NCBI RefSeq assembly: GCF_001866665.1
Contig: NZ_MLYO01000058.1
Span: 1 to 64,000 of the forward strand
Reading direction: 5' to 3'
Origin: Streptomyces monashensis
GTDB lineage: Bacteria; Actinomycetota; Actinomycetes; Streptomycetales; Streptomycetaceae
DNA length: 64,000 bases
A program made the translations under genes and the position numbers. Shown here piece after piece: positions 1 to 8,635 of the stretch (positions within the stretch are counted from its first letter, which is position 1; every line of letters starts with the position of its first letter). A model generated the notes under the pieces. The model was given only the letters and a program-made list of their open reading frames with translations. It had not been told where the DNA came from and did not search any database.

Positions 1-1
1 G

Positions 2-232
2 AAGTCCCTGGGCCAACCGGCCGTGGCATGGGTACTGGCGAGCGGCGTCTTCGGCCTGCACGGCGCCCCGCTGCTGGACGTGGTGGTGACCTCGGCTCTG
101 CCGGCCGCGCAGAACCTGTTCACGTACGCGAGCCGGTACCGGGTGGCCGAGTCCCTGGCGAGAGAGTCCATCCTGCTGTCGACGGTGGCGTCGGTACCGG
201 TGTTGGCGGGGGTGGCGGCGGTGTTGGGATGA
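2..232 (+). CDS. AEC family transporter, C-terminal part (window edge)
   Basis: Only the last 76 residues are in the window; the frame is open to the left edge. The peptide is hydrophobic, with LPAAQNLFTYASRY followed by a helix and a last membrane segment ending VPVLAGVAAVLG. This matches the C-terminal half of auxin-efflux-carrier type permeases, where a conserved P-A-A-x-N-x-F/Y stretch lies just before the final helix. The family exports or imports small organic acids such as malonate across the inner membrane. The substrate cannot be told from this piece. Nothing in the following kilobase looks cotranscribed with it. Confidence 0.7.
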   Translation, partial: KSLGQPAVAWVLASGVFGLHGAPLLDVVVTSALPAAQNLFTYASRYRVAESLARESILLSTVASVPVLAGVAAVLG

Positions 233-1220
233 GCGACAGCCGACAGGGAACCCGCCAGTGCCGAGCTTCAGGTCGAACGGCTCCGGAAGCAGGAACCCGG
301 CGCCACCGCAGGGCCAGGCATCAGGAACGAGCCCGTTCGGGCCTTGGGAGTGCGCAGCCATAGCAGCACCGTGTTCGCCGGGTACGACACCGCTGCCCCA
401 CTTTTCCCCTGCGGCTGGGTGGCTTGTCCGCCCGGCGTCGCGCGCGGCCCCGCCGTCGCGCGAGGAACACCGGCGGCGCCCGATCCCCTCGCTCGCCGCC
501 CAGGGCCTGCCTGTCCCACCCACCCACTTCTCTTTTCTTCCTGCCGGCGGGCGTGGACTCGGGGGCGTAGAGGGGATGTCGGCCTCCCGAGCATCGCAGG
601 GCCGGCGTCGTGAGCTGCGGGTTTGCGGGCGGGCGCGGGAGTGGGTGCGGACGGTTGTCGGCGGGGATCAGGAAAAACCGCAGCCGCTGCACCGCTGGCA
701 CCCCGCACCTTCCACCGGCTCCGCCCCGGCCAGACAGGTGATCGTCTTGTTCCGTTCCCCCGCGGCGCCAGCAGCCCGGTCAGATACTCGCGAAAGCCCC
801 GCCGCTGGGCCAGACTGAAGAAGAGGTCGCCGAAACCGGGCCGCGTAGCCCTCCAACGGCCCCGGCATAGGCGGACACGGACAGCGAGCAGTCATCTTCA
901 GCCCCCGGCAAGGCAGTTGACTCCTCCCACCGGCCTACGACCAACCCGACCTGCCCGTCAACCACACCACCACCGGATTCGACGAACTACCGGTAGACGC
1001 ACTTGGGCCCCCGTCAGTGACGGCCGATCGCCCCACGATTCACGTTGCCGTTGTGTTTCTCTGTGGCCGAGCGCCACCAGCCGGTGTAGGGAGCCTGACC
1101 CCGAAACCCCGCCGCACAGGTTAAAGATCAAGCTAGGAGCGTGGGCCAGTAACGGCTCGGGGCATTCGAGGCTGGAGCGCGAGGTCTCGGCTGGGCCCTG
1201 TGCTGGCTATGCTGCCGACC
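233..1220. other. gene-poor stretch with one transposase remnant
   Basis: Almost 1 kb without an intact gene. The only recognisable content is a decayed IS701-type transposase piece on the minus strand at about 655-840. The flanks (233-650 and 860-1220) show only short overlapping frames on both strands, with no convincing start, Shine-Dalgarno sequence or family motif. It reads as decayed DNA left by mobile elements between the transporter and the acetyltransferase. Confidence 0.6.
655..840 (-). pseudogene. IS701-type transposase N-terminal remnant
   Basis: Read on the minus strand, consecutive frames give FGDLFFSLAQRRGFREYLTG, then LLAP, then ERNKTITCLAGAEPVEGA, then AVQRLRFFL. This order (a DLF-x-SL motif, a Y-x-x-GLL segment, an R-N/K-K-x-I/x segment, Q-R-L-x-F-F) is how IS701/IS4-like transposases of actinomycetes begin. 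At least two frameshifts separate the segments and nothing of the catalytic core follows, so this is a dead N-terminal fragment. Confidence 0.55.
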
Positions 1221-1784
1221 ATGACCAGCGGTGTGACCACTGAGCCCGTCGTCCTTGACGCCGTACAGCTGACTTCCGATCCGGAGCTGGAGATCCGGTT
1301 TACGGAATCGGCTCACCAGATCCTGGCGGATCTGGTCAGTGGAGGTGCCTCGCTGGGCTGGGTCGAGCCACCCTCGCGGGATGAGGTGGCGGGCCTTCTC
1401 GGGCACGTCGTCTCTGCGGTGGAGGCCGGGGATGCGGCTCTGCGTGCCGCTTACCTCGACCGTCAGCTGGTCGGGTTGGGGTACTGGTTGCGCTACGCCC
1501 GACCGACCCACCGGCCCCACGCCGACCTGGAGAAGATCGCGGTAGATGCTGCTGCGCATGGTCGTGGTGTCGGTCGAGTACTGACCGCTGCCTTGATCGC
1601 TGACGCCCGGGAGGCAGGTATCGAGGTCCTCACCCTGGACGCCCGTGGCGACAACACCAATGCCCTGCACCTCTACCGGTCATTGGGCTTCACCGAATAC
1701 GGCCGTCTGCCCGACTTCGTCGCCGTCGGCGAACACCGCTACGACAAGGTCTTCTACATGTTGGACTTCCGCCAGCAAGGCTGA
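1221..1784 (+). CDS. GNAT family N-acetyltransferase
   Basis: A 187-residue protein if translated from the ATG at 1221; an upstream GTG at 1200 would add seven residues and neither has a clear Shine-Dalgarno. The second half carries the GNAT acetyl-CoA site: a beta strand (LEKIAVDAAA), then the pyrophosphate loop HGRGVGR at about residues 112-118, a helix, then LTLDARGDNTNALHLYRSLGF, the usual motif B region with the N-x-x-A-x-x-L-Y-x-x-x-GF signature. Such enzymes transfer acetyl from acetyl-CoA to small amines or to protein N-termini. The substrate is unknown. It stands alone, 72 bp before transposon debris. Confidence 0.8.
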   Translation: MTSGVTTEPVVLDAVQLTSDPELEIRFTESAHQILADLVSGGASLGWVEPPSRDEVAGLLGHVVSAVEAGDAALRAAYLDRQLVGLGYWLRYARPTHRPHADLEKIAVDAAAHGRGVGRVLTAALIADAREAGIEVLTLDARGDNTNALHLYRSLGFTEYGRLPDFVAVGEHRYDKVFYMLDFRQQG

Positions 1785-1856
1785 CCACTGCCACGTACGA
1801 AGGCCCGGCGGCGACCTGCTGGCGCTTCGCGATCTTTCATGCGAGATGATCACGGC

Positions 1857-2577
1857 ATGCGTGGCGGGGATGGACTGTTCGATGTCGAGCCGGTCGAGAA
1901 GAAGCGGTCTCGGGGCCGTCAAGCGGCGGAGGACAAGACGTTTCGGGCCTTCGACCCGCACCAGGTCCTGCTGCTGCCTCCGCCGCTGGACGACTGGCTG
2001 CCCCAGGACCAACTCGCCCGGTTCGTCGCCGACCTGGTCGACGAGGTCCTCGACCTCTCGCCGGTGCTGGCGGACTACACCGACAAGCGGGGCTACCCGC
2101 CCTACGATCCCCGGCTGATGCTGCGGCTGCTGATCTACGGCTACACCACCGGCGTCCGCTCCCCACGGGCGATCGAGCGCAAGTGCACCGACGACGTCGC
2201 GTTCCGGTTCCCGGCCGCCGAAGGCCCCGGACTTCCGCCCGATCGCCCGGTTCCGCCGCCGCCACCTGGACGCCCTCGCCGACCTGTTCACCCATTCCCT
2301 GCACCTCGCGCAGAAACTCGGCATGGTCAGGATGGGCCGCGTCGCCCTGGACGGCCGAGATCGCTCAGTTGGAGGCGAAGGCCCAGGCCTTGCTGGCCGA
2401 CGCGCAGGCCACCGATGAAGCCGAGGACCAGACATTCGGCCCCAATGGCAAGGACACCGACCTGCCCGCCGAGCTGGACCGCCGGGAGAAGCGCCTGGCC
2501 AGGCTGCAGGCCGCCCGCGCGCAGATCGAGGCCGAAGCCGCCGACAAGGCCCGCGCTCACACCGAGGCCCTTGCAGG
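1857..2577 (+). pseudogene. IS1182-family transposase, frameshifted and deleted
   Basis: From the ATG at 1857 the N-terminal half reads as an IS1182 transposase: FRAFDPHQVLLLPPPLDDWL, then DKRGYPPYDPRLMLRLLIYG and a RSPRAIERK block. At about 2217 the frame shifts; the next frame gives DFRPIARFRRRHLDALADLF and RMGRVALDG. The sequence then jumps to the charged coiled region AEIAQLEAKAQALLADAQAT, skipping about 30 residues usually found after LDG. The catalytic C-terminal half is missing because the element is cut at about 2577, where an IS3 transposase begins. It is inactive. Confidence 0.8.
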
Positions 2578-3417
2578 GTGCCGGTGGCGGTGACGTGCCG
2601 GGTGCTCGGGCTGGCTCGTCAGCCCTACTACCGGTGGCTGGCCCGGCCTGCCACCGACGCCGAACTGACCGAGGCATACCGGGCCAACGCCCTGTTCGAC
2701 GCGCACCGCGACGATCCCGAGTTCGGGCACCGCTTCCTTCTCCACGAGGCCCGCGTCGCCGGTGAGGCGATGGCCGAGCGAACGGCCTGGCGGATCTGCC
2801 GGGACAACGGCTGGTGGAATGCCTTCGGCAAGCGCAGGGGCCGCGGGAAGAACGCCAAAGCCGGGCCACCGGTCCACGATGACCTGGTGCGGCGGAACTT
2901 CACCGCGGACGGGCCGAACCGGTTGTGGCTCACGGATATCACCGAGCACGCGACCGGCGAGGGCAAGCTGTATCTGTGCGCGGTCAAGGACGTGTACTCC
3001 GGCCGCATCGCGGGCTATTCCATCGATGCCCGGATGAAGTCCCGCCTCGCCGTGGCCGCGCTGGAGTCCGCCGTCGTCCGCCGCGGCTCCGCTGCGGGAT
3101 GCATCGTGCACTCCGACCGCGGATCGCAATTCCGGTCCCGCAAGGTCGCCGCCGTCCTCACCCGGCACGGCCTGGTCGGCTCACTGGGCCGGGTCGGGGC
3201 TGCCGGCGACAACGCCGCAATGGAGAGCTTCTTCGCACTGCTGCAAAAGAACGTCCTCGACCGCCGCGTCTGGGCCACCCGCCAGGAGTTGCGGATCGCG
3301 ATCGTCACCTGGATCGAACGGACCTACCACCGGCGCCGCCGGCAACGACGCCTGGGTCGATTGACCCCCGTCGAGTACGAGACCATCATGACCCCACCCG
3401 CAGCTCTGGCTGCATAA
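2578..3417 (+). mobile_element. IS3-family transposase OrfB
   Basis: A 279-residue frame, nearly full length for OrfB. It opens with a HTH_21-like segment (CRVLGLARQPYYRWL), followed by the rve integrase core. The DDE triad is visible: D in LTDITEH (near residue 119), D in HSDRGSQF (near 180) and E in NAAMESFFALLQ (near 220). The C-terminus LGRLTPVEYE is typical. No OrfA precedes it; the frame is joined directly to a broken IS1182 gene at about 2577, so the left end and OrfA are lost and autonomous transposition is unlikely. A 28-bp tail at 3422-3449 recurs at 61979-62006 and is probably its right end. Confidence 0.88.
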
Positions 3418-3421
3418 ACCC

Positions 3422-3449
3422 CGCTGTCACCCGATCATGCAGCAGTCCC
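3422..3449. repeat. IS3-type right end, copy 1
   Basis: Directly after the OrfB stop. The 28 bases, which contain TGTCACCCGATCATGCAGCA, recur without a mismatch at 61979-62006, again just downstream of an IS3-type transposase C-terminus. A boundary ending ...GCAGCA would give the TG/CA termini expected of IS3 inverted repeats. The matching left end was not found. Confidence 0.6.
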
Positions 3450-3523
3450 GCCCGGATGTCATGCCGGAGAAAGGCCGGAAAGGCCCAAGTGGAAGGGGAT
3501 GCGGTCCGCAGGGTCGGCCGGGA

Positions 3524-4168
3524 TCAGGCCACGCCGAGGAAGCTCAGTACGGCGAGCACCCGGCGGTGGTCGGCGTCCGCCTTCGGCAGGTCGAGCTTGG
3601 CGAAAATGTTGTTGATGTGCTTGGCCACCGCGCTCTCGCTGACCACGAGTTGCCCCGCGATCCCGGCGTTGGACCGGCCGCCCGCCATCAGCTCCAGGAC
3701 CTCGCGTTCCCGCGGGGTGAGCCGGTCCAGCGGGCCGCTGTGGCGGCGTACCAGAAGCTGCGAGACGACCTGCGGGTCCAGCGCTGTCCCGCCGGCCGCG
3801 ACCCGGCGCAGCGCGTCCACGAACTCCTCCACGTCCGCGACGCGTTGCTTGAGCAGATAGCCGATGCTGGAGGTGTTGGCGGACAGCAGATCGGCCGCGT
3901 ACCGCTCCTCCACATACTGCGAGAGCAGCAACACCGCGGTCTTGGGCCACTGTTGCCTGATGACCAGCGCGGCGCGCACTCCCTCGTCGGTGAAACCGGG
4001 GGGCATGCGGACGTCCACCACCGCGATGTCCGGCCGGTGCTCCTCCACCGCGGTCAACAGCGCCTCGCCGTCGCCGACTTCGGCGACGACCTCGAAGCCG
4101 GCCATCTCCAGGACCTTGACCACCCCGACCCTGAGCAGTACGGAATCCTCGGCGATCACGGCACGCAC
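3524..4168 (-). CDS. LuxR/NarL family response regulator
   Basis: 214 residues from a GTG start at 4168. The receiver domain (residues 1-120) has acidic residues in VIAEDS, the phosphoacceptor D52 in AVVDVRMPP and a conserved K in YLLKQRV. The C-terminal LuxR helix-turn-helix (about 145-205) contains LTPREREVLELMAGG and SESAVAKHINNIFAKLDL. Such regulators bind DNA after phosphorylation by their partner kinase. The gene overlaps the end of the kinase gene by 13 bp, so the two are translationally coupled. The divergent membrane protein and methyltransferase are possible targets, by position only. Confidence 0.93.
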   Translation of the reverse strand: MRAVIAEDSVLLRVGVVKVLEMAGFEVVAEVGDGEALLTAVEEHRPDIAVVDVRMPPGFTDEGVRAALVIRQQWPKTAVLLLSQYVEERYAADLLSANTSSIGYLLKQRVADVEEFVDALRRVAAGGTALDPQVVSQLLVRRHSGPLDRLTPREREVLELMAGGRSNAGIAGQLVVSESAVAKHINNIFAKLDLPKADADHRRVLAVLSFLGVA

Positions 4169-5412
4169 GGCAGCTCCACGGTGATGACGGTCGGCCCCCC
4201 GACGGGGCTGTCGACCGACAGCGTGCCATCGACCGAGGCGACCCGCTTGGCCAGCCCCGCCAGCCCGGTACCACCGGTGGGTTCCGCGCCGCCCACCCCG
4301 TCGTCGCTGATGACGACCAGCAGCGTCGTCCCGAAGCGCTCCACGGTGACCTCGGCGCTGGACGCCTCCGCGTGCTTCACCACGTTCGTCAGTGCTTCGG
4401 AGACGACGAAGTAGGCGACCGCCTCGATCGTGGGCGACGGCCGCGACGGCAGGTCCACCTTCACCCGTACAGGGATGGGTGCTCGGGCGGCGATGCCGGA
4501 CAGCGCGGGGTCCAGGCCGCGGTCCTCCAGCACGGCCGGGTGCAGCCCGCGCACCAGGCCGCTCAGCTCCTCTATCGCCTCCTTCGCCTCCCGGTGCGCC
4601 TCGCCGATCACCTTGCGGGCCTCCTCGGGCAGGTCGGTGAGCGTGGCCTTGGCCAGGCCGAGGTTGACGGCCAGGGAGACCAGCCGCTGCTGGGCTCCGT
4701 CGTGCAAGTCTCGTTCGATACGCCGTCGTTCGGCATCGACCGCGTCCACCAGGCCGGTCCTGCTCTCGGTCAGGTCCTCGACCCGGCGCGCCAACTGCTC
4801 CTCGCGGCTGGGCCCGAGGAGGACGGTGGCGGTGCGGGTGTCGAGCCGGGAGAGGGCGTCGGTCGACAACCGCGCGATGTGGAGCAGGGCGAGCCCCGCC
4901 GCGGTGACGTACGCCGCCCAGGTGTAGTAGCCGGGATGGTCGACGCGCCAGTCCAGCGGCACCAGCCAGATCCACAGGTAGATCGAGGTGGCGGTGCCGG
5001 CCACGACCCATGCCAGGAGGGTGAAGGACCCCGTGAGAGCGAGCAGCGGCCCGTCCAGCAGGTGGTACCTGAGCTGCCGGTGCCCCGCCCGGGATCGCAG
5101 CCACTCCGGCAGCCGGGGCCGCTGTCCCGCGTAAGGCGAGGGGATGGCCACGTCGAGCCGGGTGCGGAAGCGGCCGCGCTGCACCTCGGTCAGCAGCGGC
5201 CCGGCGAGCACGATGGCCGTGAACGGGATGAACACCGCGAGGAGCAGTTGGCCCGCCGGGTCGAGGACCGGGAGGAAGAGCAGCCACGGCAGGGACGCGA
5301 CGAAGAGGACGCCGAGCTGGACGAGGACGCCCGTGACGAGGAACGAGACCGGTCGTCCGGCTCCCTGGAACGGGAACAGAAGTAGGCGCCGCAGGCGGGC
5401 GGTTGTGTGCAT
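4156..5412 (-). CDS. Sensor histidine kinase, HisKA_3 type
   Basis: 418 residues from the ATG at 5412. The N-terminal half has several membrane helices (about 24-72 and 120-180) and no extracellular sensor domain. A short linker leads to the HisKA_3 dimerisation box with phospho-acceptor H237 in RIERDLHDGAQQR. The ATPase domain follows, with N343 in the N box (SEALTNVVKHA) and the G1 box SDDGVGG at 369-375. It autophosphorylates and passes the phosphate to D52 of the regulator encoded next. The short membrane-embedded sensor resembles intramembrane-sensing kinases of cell-envelope stress, which is an inference. Confidence 0.93.
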   Translation of the reverse strand: MHTTARLRRLLLFPFQGAGRPVSFLVTGVLVQLGVLFVASLPWLLFLPVLDPAGQLLLAVFIPFTAIVLAGPLLTEVQRGRFRTRLDVAIPSPYAGQRPRLPEWLRSRAGHRQLRYHLLDGPLLALTGSFTLLAWVVAGTATSIYLWIWLVPLDWRVDHPGYYTWAAYVTAAGLALLHIARLSTDALSRLDTRTATVLLGPSREEQLARRVEDLTESRTGLVDAVDAERRRIERDLHDGAQQRLVSLAVNLGLAKATLTDLPEEARKVIGEAHREAKEAIEELSGLVRGLHPAVLEDRGLDPALSGIAARAPIPVRVKVDLPSRPSPTIEAVAYFVVSEALTNVVKHAEASSAEVTVERFGTTLLVVISDDGVGGAEPTGGTGLAGLAKRVASVDGTLSVDSPVGGPTVITVELPCVP

Positions 5413-5581
5413 GGGGAAACGGTAGGTGTCCGGGCCGGGGGCGGGCCATGGCAAGAGCATCCGCCTCGGGGTGTAGCCAGTGCCACCCCCACAACGGACA
5501 TTCGCGTTACTGACCGTGAGCGCCTGGCGGGCGAGGCTGGAGGCCGTGAAGGAGCACCGGGAACGCGAGGAGACCGATCCG

Positions 5582-6022
5582 ATGAGCACGCTGAGCGTCT
5601 GCCGACTTCAGGACGAGGTCCGCGGCTCGGCCGGCCTGCGCATCGGCCGCCGGTACCGCCTGGAGCACGTCCTGGTCGGCTGCGGGCTGGCCCTGCTGCC
5701 GTGGCTGGTCGTGCTGGCCAACGGTCTGCCGGGGACCGCCATCGCCTCGAACTGGTGCACCGCCTGGATCGGCCTGGACGCGCTGGAGGCGCTGGGGCTG
5801 ATCGCCACGGGGCTGCTGGCTGCACGCGGCCACCACCTGCACGCGCTGACGGCCGTCGCCACCGCGACGCTGCTGGTGGTCGACGCCTGGTTCGACACGG
5901 TGACCGCGGCACCGGGCGCGGATCAGATATCGGCGGTGGTGATGGCGGTCGGCGCGGAACTGCCGCTGGCGGTGGTGTGCGTCGTGCTGGCGGTACGGAG
6001 GTTTGCCCGCCAGACAGCCTGA
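5582..6022 (+). CDS. Small four-helix membrane protein
   Basis: 146 residues from the ATG at 5582, which has a GAGGAG Shine-Dalgarno just upstream. About four hydrophobic helices are visible (roughly 31-52, 58-82, 88-108, 118-138), in an arrangement common in unnamed actinobacterial membrane proteins. No catalytic motif is seen and no function is assigned. It is divergent from the two-component genes (about 170 bp between starts) and 60 bp upstream of the methyltransferase, so it probably shares a transcript with the latter and may belong to the kinase/regulator regulon. Confidence 0.7.
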   Translation: MSTLSVCRLQDEVRGSAGLRIGRRYRLEHVLVGCGLALLPWLVVLANGLPGTAIASNWCTAWIGLDALEALGLIATGLLAARGHHLHALTAVATATLLVVDAWFDTVTAAPGADQISAVVMAVGAELPLAVVCVVLAVRRFARQTA

Positions 6023-6082
6023 CCCTCGCTCCCGGCCCCGCCTCCTTCCCGCACGCCACCATCCCCTCCCAAGGAGAGATCC

Positions 6083-6718
6083 ATGTCCCACACCGTCCTG
6101 GCCAAGCCCGCCGTCCGCTGGGCGCTCGCCGCCGGTGCCGTCGCCGCCGGCGCCCTGTGGTTCGGCGACAAGGCCCCTTACCCGTACGCCCAACACAAGC
6201 TGCTGGACCTGCCGTTGCCGTATCTGACCGCGAACCGCCTGGACGCCGTGCTGCGGCCCAGGCCAGGTGAGCGGGTGCTGGAAGTCGGTCCCGGCACCGG
6301 CCTGCAGTCGCTGCACGTCGCTCCCCAACTCGGCCCGGACGGACGGCTGGACGTCCTGGACATCCAGCCGGAGATGCTCGACCACGTGATGCGCCGCGCG
6401 GAACGGCACGGCATCGCCAACATCACGCCCACCCGAGGTGACGCTCGTGAACTCCCCTTCCCTGACCGCACGTTCGACGCCATGTACCTGGTGACCGCAC
6501 TGGGCGAGGTACCGGAGCCGGAGCGGGTGCTGGCCGAGGCGGTCCGGGTGCTCACCCCCGGAGGCCGACTGGTGGTCGGCGAGTTCTTCGACCGCCACTG
6601 GATCCCCTTCGGCACCTTGCACCGCCTCGCCGACGACTCCGGCCTCCACCTGGCCGCACACCGTGGCTCCGCCCTCGCCTACCTAGCCCGCTTCCGCCCC
6701 TGCGCCGCGGCAGCGTAG
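6083..6718 (+). CDS. Class I SAM-dependent methyltransferase
   Basis: 211 residues, ATG at 6083 with an AAGGAGAG Shine-Dalgarno eight bases before it. An N-terminal hydrophobic helix (ALAAGAVAAGALWFG) suggests membrane anchoring. Motif I VLEVGPGTG lies at about 65-73, the acidic strand LDVLDIQPEML follows at about 90, then RGDARELPFPDRTFD and the post-motif LTPGGRLVVGEFF. The fold is that of the UbiE/Methyltransf_11 group; the acceptor is unknown. The stop TAG at 6716 is in the same frame as the downstream toxin remnant, so the toxin reading frame opens immediately after this gene. Confidence 0.85.
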   Translation: MSHTVLAKPAVRWALAAGAVAAGALWFGDKAPYPYAQHKLLDLPLPYLTANRLDAVLRPRPGERVLEVGPGTGLQSLHVAPQLGPDGRLDVLDIQPEMLDHVMRRAERHGIANITPTRGDARELPFPDRTFDAMYLVTALGEVPEPERVLAEAVRVLTPGGRLVVGEFFDRHWIPFGTLHRLADDSGLHLAAHRGSALAYLARFRPCAAAA

Positions 6719-6721
6719 GAA

Positions 6722-8062
6722 CGGGCCCGGGTCTACTGCCCCGGGAGGCCGGGGACCGCCTTCATCGCCAACGGCCAGTACTCCGCCCGCAGCGACGACG
6801 AACGCGTGACCGCCTCCAAACTCGTCAACGACGGCGGCCCGGAGGTCAAGGCAGCCGCCAAGGTCGCCCTGGCCGGCCCCGCCGATCAGCTCGAAGCCTT
6901 CCTCAACGTCGGCCAGTGCATGGCTGACCGCAAGGACAAGCTCGCGGACACCCACAACGCCCAGATGCAGCGCCTGATCGCCGAAGTCTCTGGCATCGCG
7001 GCCACGGCGCGCAAGAACAGCTGGCTCGCCGCCAAGGCAGCCGCCGACGCCCACCGGGCGTCCACCGATGCCCAGAAGGCGGCCAACCAAGCGGCCAACT
7101 CCGCCCACGAGGCCCAGGGCTACGCCCACGACGCCGACGTGGCCGCCGCCAGCGCCGAGAACTCCGCCGACCAGGCCCGCAAGTCCGTGGCCACCGCACG
7201 TGCCGCCGCCGACGCCACCGAGTCGGCCGCCCAGGCCGAGTTCAACACCAACTACGCCCGCACCTCCGCCTCCCAGGCCGACCAGTCCGCCACCGACGCC
7301 CGCGACTCCGCGATCGCCGCCGGCAAGAGCGCCAAGGAAGCCCAGGAACAGGCTTCCCAGGCATGGCAGATCACCATGGACAAGCGCCGGGCCCAGGAAG
7401 CCGAAGCCCGCCGCCAGGCTGAAGAGGCACGCAAGGCGCAGGCCGAGGCCAAGAAGAAGACCAAGCACTGCCACTACATCCCCCGTCCCGGCTACTACCC
7501 GGACTGCCTCAAGGACGGTGGTGTCATGGATCCGCCGATCAACGTGGATCCGCAAGAGGCCGCCATGATCTACGGCGGACTGTGGACGCTCTCCGGCGGC
7601 AAGGACATCCAGGACTGCATCGACAACCCCACCCTCGGCAAATGTGCCTTCGCCGCCATGGTCGTCATTCCCGGCGTCGGCGAACTCAAGGCAGCCAAGA
7701 AGGTCGAAGAGGGCGTCGAAGGCGTCGCCGAGGCCAGCCGGGTCAGCAGGACCGTCGACGGCTGGCTCCCGCAGGACGCCGTGGACAAGGTGCCGGACTC
7801 CCTCAAGCCGTTCATGAAGGGGAACAAGAAGGGCATCGGTTACCTCTGGAACGACGGCAAGGGGAACGGCGTCCGGATCGACCAGGGAAACCCCAACAAC
7901 TCCCAGGTGTTCCAGCAGGTCGACCACGTCGTCATCAACTCCGGCGGTAAGATCATCGGCCGCGATGGAAAGCCCGTAATCGGCTCGATCAAGGATCACG
8001 CCGAGGAAGCCCACATCCCGTTGGAGGAATGGCTCCACTGGAAGGAATGGGACAAGCCGTGA
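6722..8062 (+). pseudogene. Polymorphic toxin, 5'-truncated ALF-repeat protein with intact C-terminal tip
   Basis: The frame is open from just after the methyltransferase stop; the first possible start is GTG 6806 (418 residues). The first residues (AFIANGQYSARSDDERVTAS, then KLVNDGGPEVKAAAKVALAGP) are the middle of an ALF-type alanine-rich repeat, so the signal peptide and earlier repeats of a large secreted toxin are missing. An Ala-rich coiled-coil segment runs to about residue 215. A KHCHYIPRPGYYPDC linker and a glycine-rich hydrophobic stretch follow. The last 80 residues (GVRIDQGNPNN, QVDHVV, AHIPLEEWLHWKEW) form a compact domain with conserved R, D, H and W, typical of nuclease toxin tips; no Pfam number is assigned. 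No signal sequence remains, so the gene is a truncated remnant or an orphan cassette. Confidence 0.75.
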
Positions 8063-8439
8063 ACCAGACACCGCAGGTGCGACTGCCCCAGATGCGTGAG
8101 CAGATCATCTCCGCGGTCCAAGCGCTGTCCGACCCCGACCACCAGCGACGCGTCTGGATCGAGCGCCAGTACCCGCATCCGGGCTACTTCGACGACCTCA
8201 CGATGAACATCCACATCCTCTACGACGACACCGCCGTACTGGACGACCCTTCCGCGGCGATCGGCACCACACTCCGCGACGCGTCGGAGGCACGGACGAT
8301 CCAATGCCTCGCCGACCGCCTGGACGAGATCCTCGACGCCCTGGAGCCCGAGGCGGACGAGGCCGCCTACCTTGGACATCCGCTGTGGCCAGGCGTCGTC
8401 GAAGCCGCAGCGCAGGCCCACGCGGCCCTCACCCGGTGA
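8059..8439 (+). CDS. SCO4402-family immunity protein
   Basis: 126 residues from GTG 8059, which overlaps the toxin TGA in a GTGA tetranucleotide; this tight coupling decides the start over ATGs at 8029 and 8047. The sequence (LPQMREQIISAVQALSD, RRVWIERQYPHPGYFDDLTM, NIHILYDDT, AYLGHPLWPGVVEAA) follows the small acidic SCO4402 family, often found after actinobacterial polymorphic toxins. It is expected to bind and neutralise the toxin tip encoded just upstream. A strong hairpin ends the unit at 8505-8532. It would remain protective even if the toxin is dead. Confidence 0.78.
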   Translation: MNQTPQVRLPQMREQIISAVQALSDPDHQRRVWIERQYPHPGYFDDLTMNIHILYDDTAVLDDPSAAIGTTLRDASEARTIQCLADRLDEILDALEPEADEAAYLGHPLWPGVVEAAAQAHAALTR

Positions 8440-8504
8440 CCCGCTGAGGACCCCGACAGTCTCGGCGCCTCGGTGCTGACCACACCACATCCCGCCGCTC
8501 CCGT

Positions 8505-8532
8505 CGGACCGGCCGCACCCGCGGCCGGTCCG
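8505..8532. terminator. Hairpin after the toxin-immunity pair
   Basis: A perfect 12-bp stem: CGGACCGGCCGC at 8505-8516 pairs with GCGGCCGGTCCG at 8521-8532 across a four-base loop. It lies 66 bp after the immunity stop. There is no T-tract, which is usual for actinomycete terminators. Confidence 0.65.
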
Positions 8533-8635
8533 GCGAAAGCCCGACCGGACCGCTTCAGCCGCAGTACCGGCCGCTGCACTCAGCTTGTGATTTGACCTTT
8601 CGCAGAGCCTCAATGAGACCGGTAGGTTCTCCGCG

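Noticed and set aside
3524..5494. A single 656-codon minus-strand frame covering the response regulator and most of the kinase gene
   Set aside because: Only its last 214 codons make sense as a receiver-LuxR protein; the upstream part is the out-of-frame antisense-like shadow of the kinase gene, whose own frame has all histidine kinase motifs.
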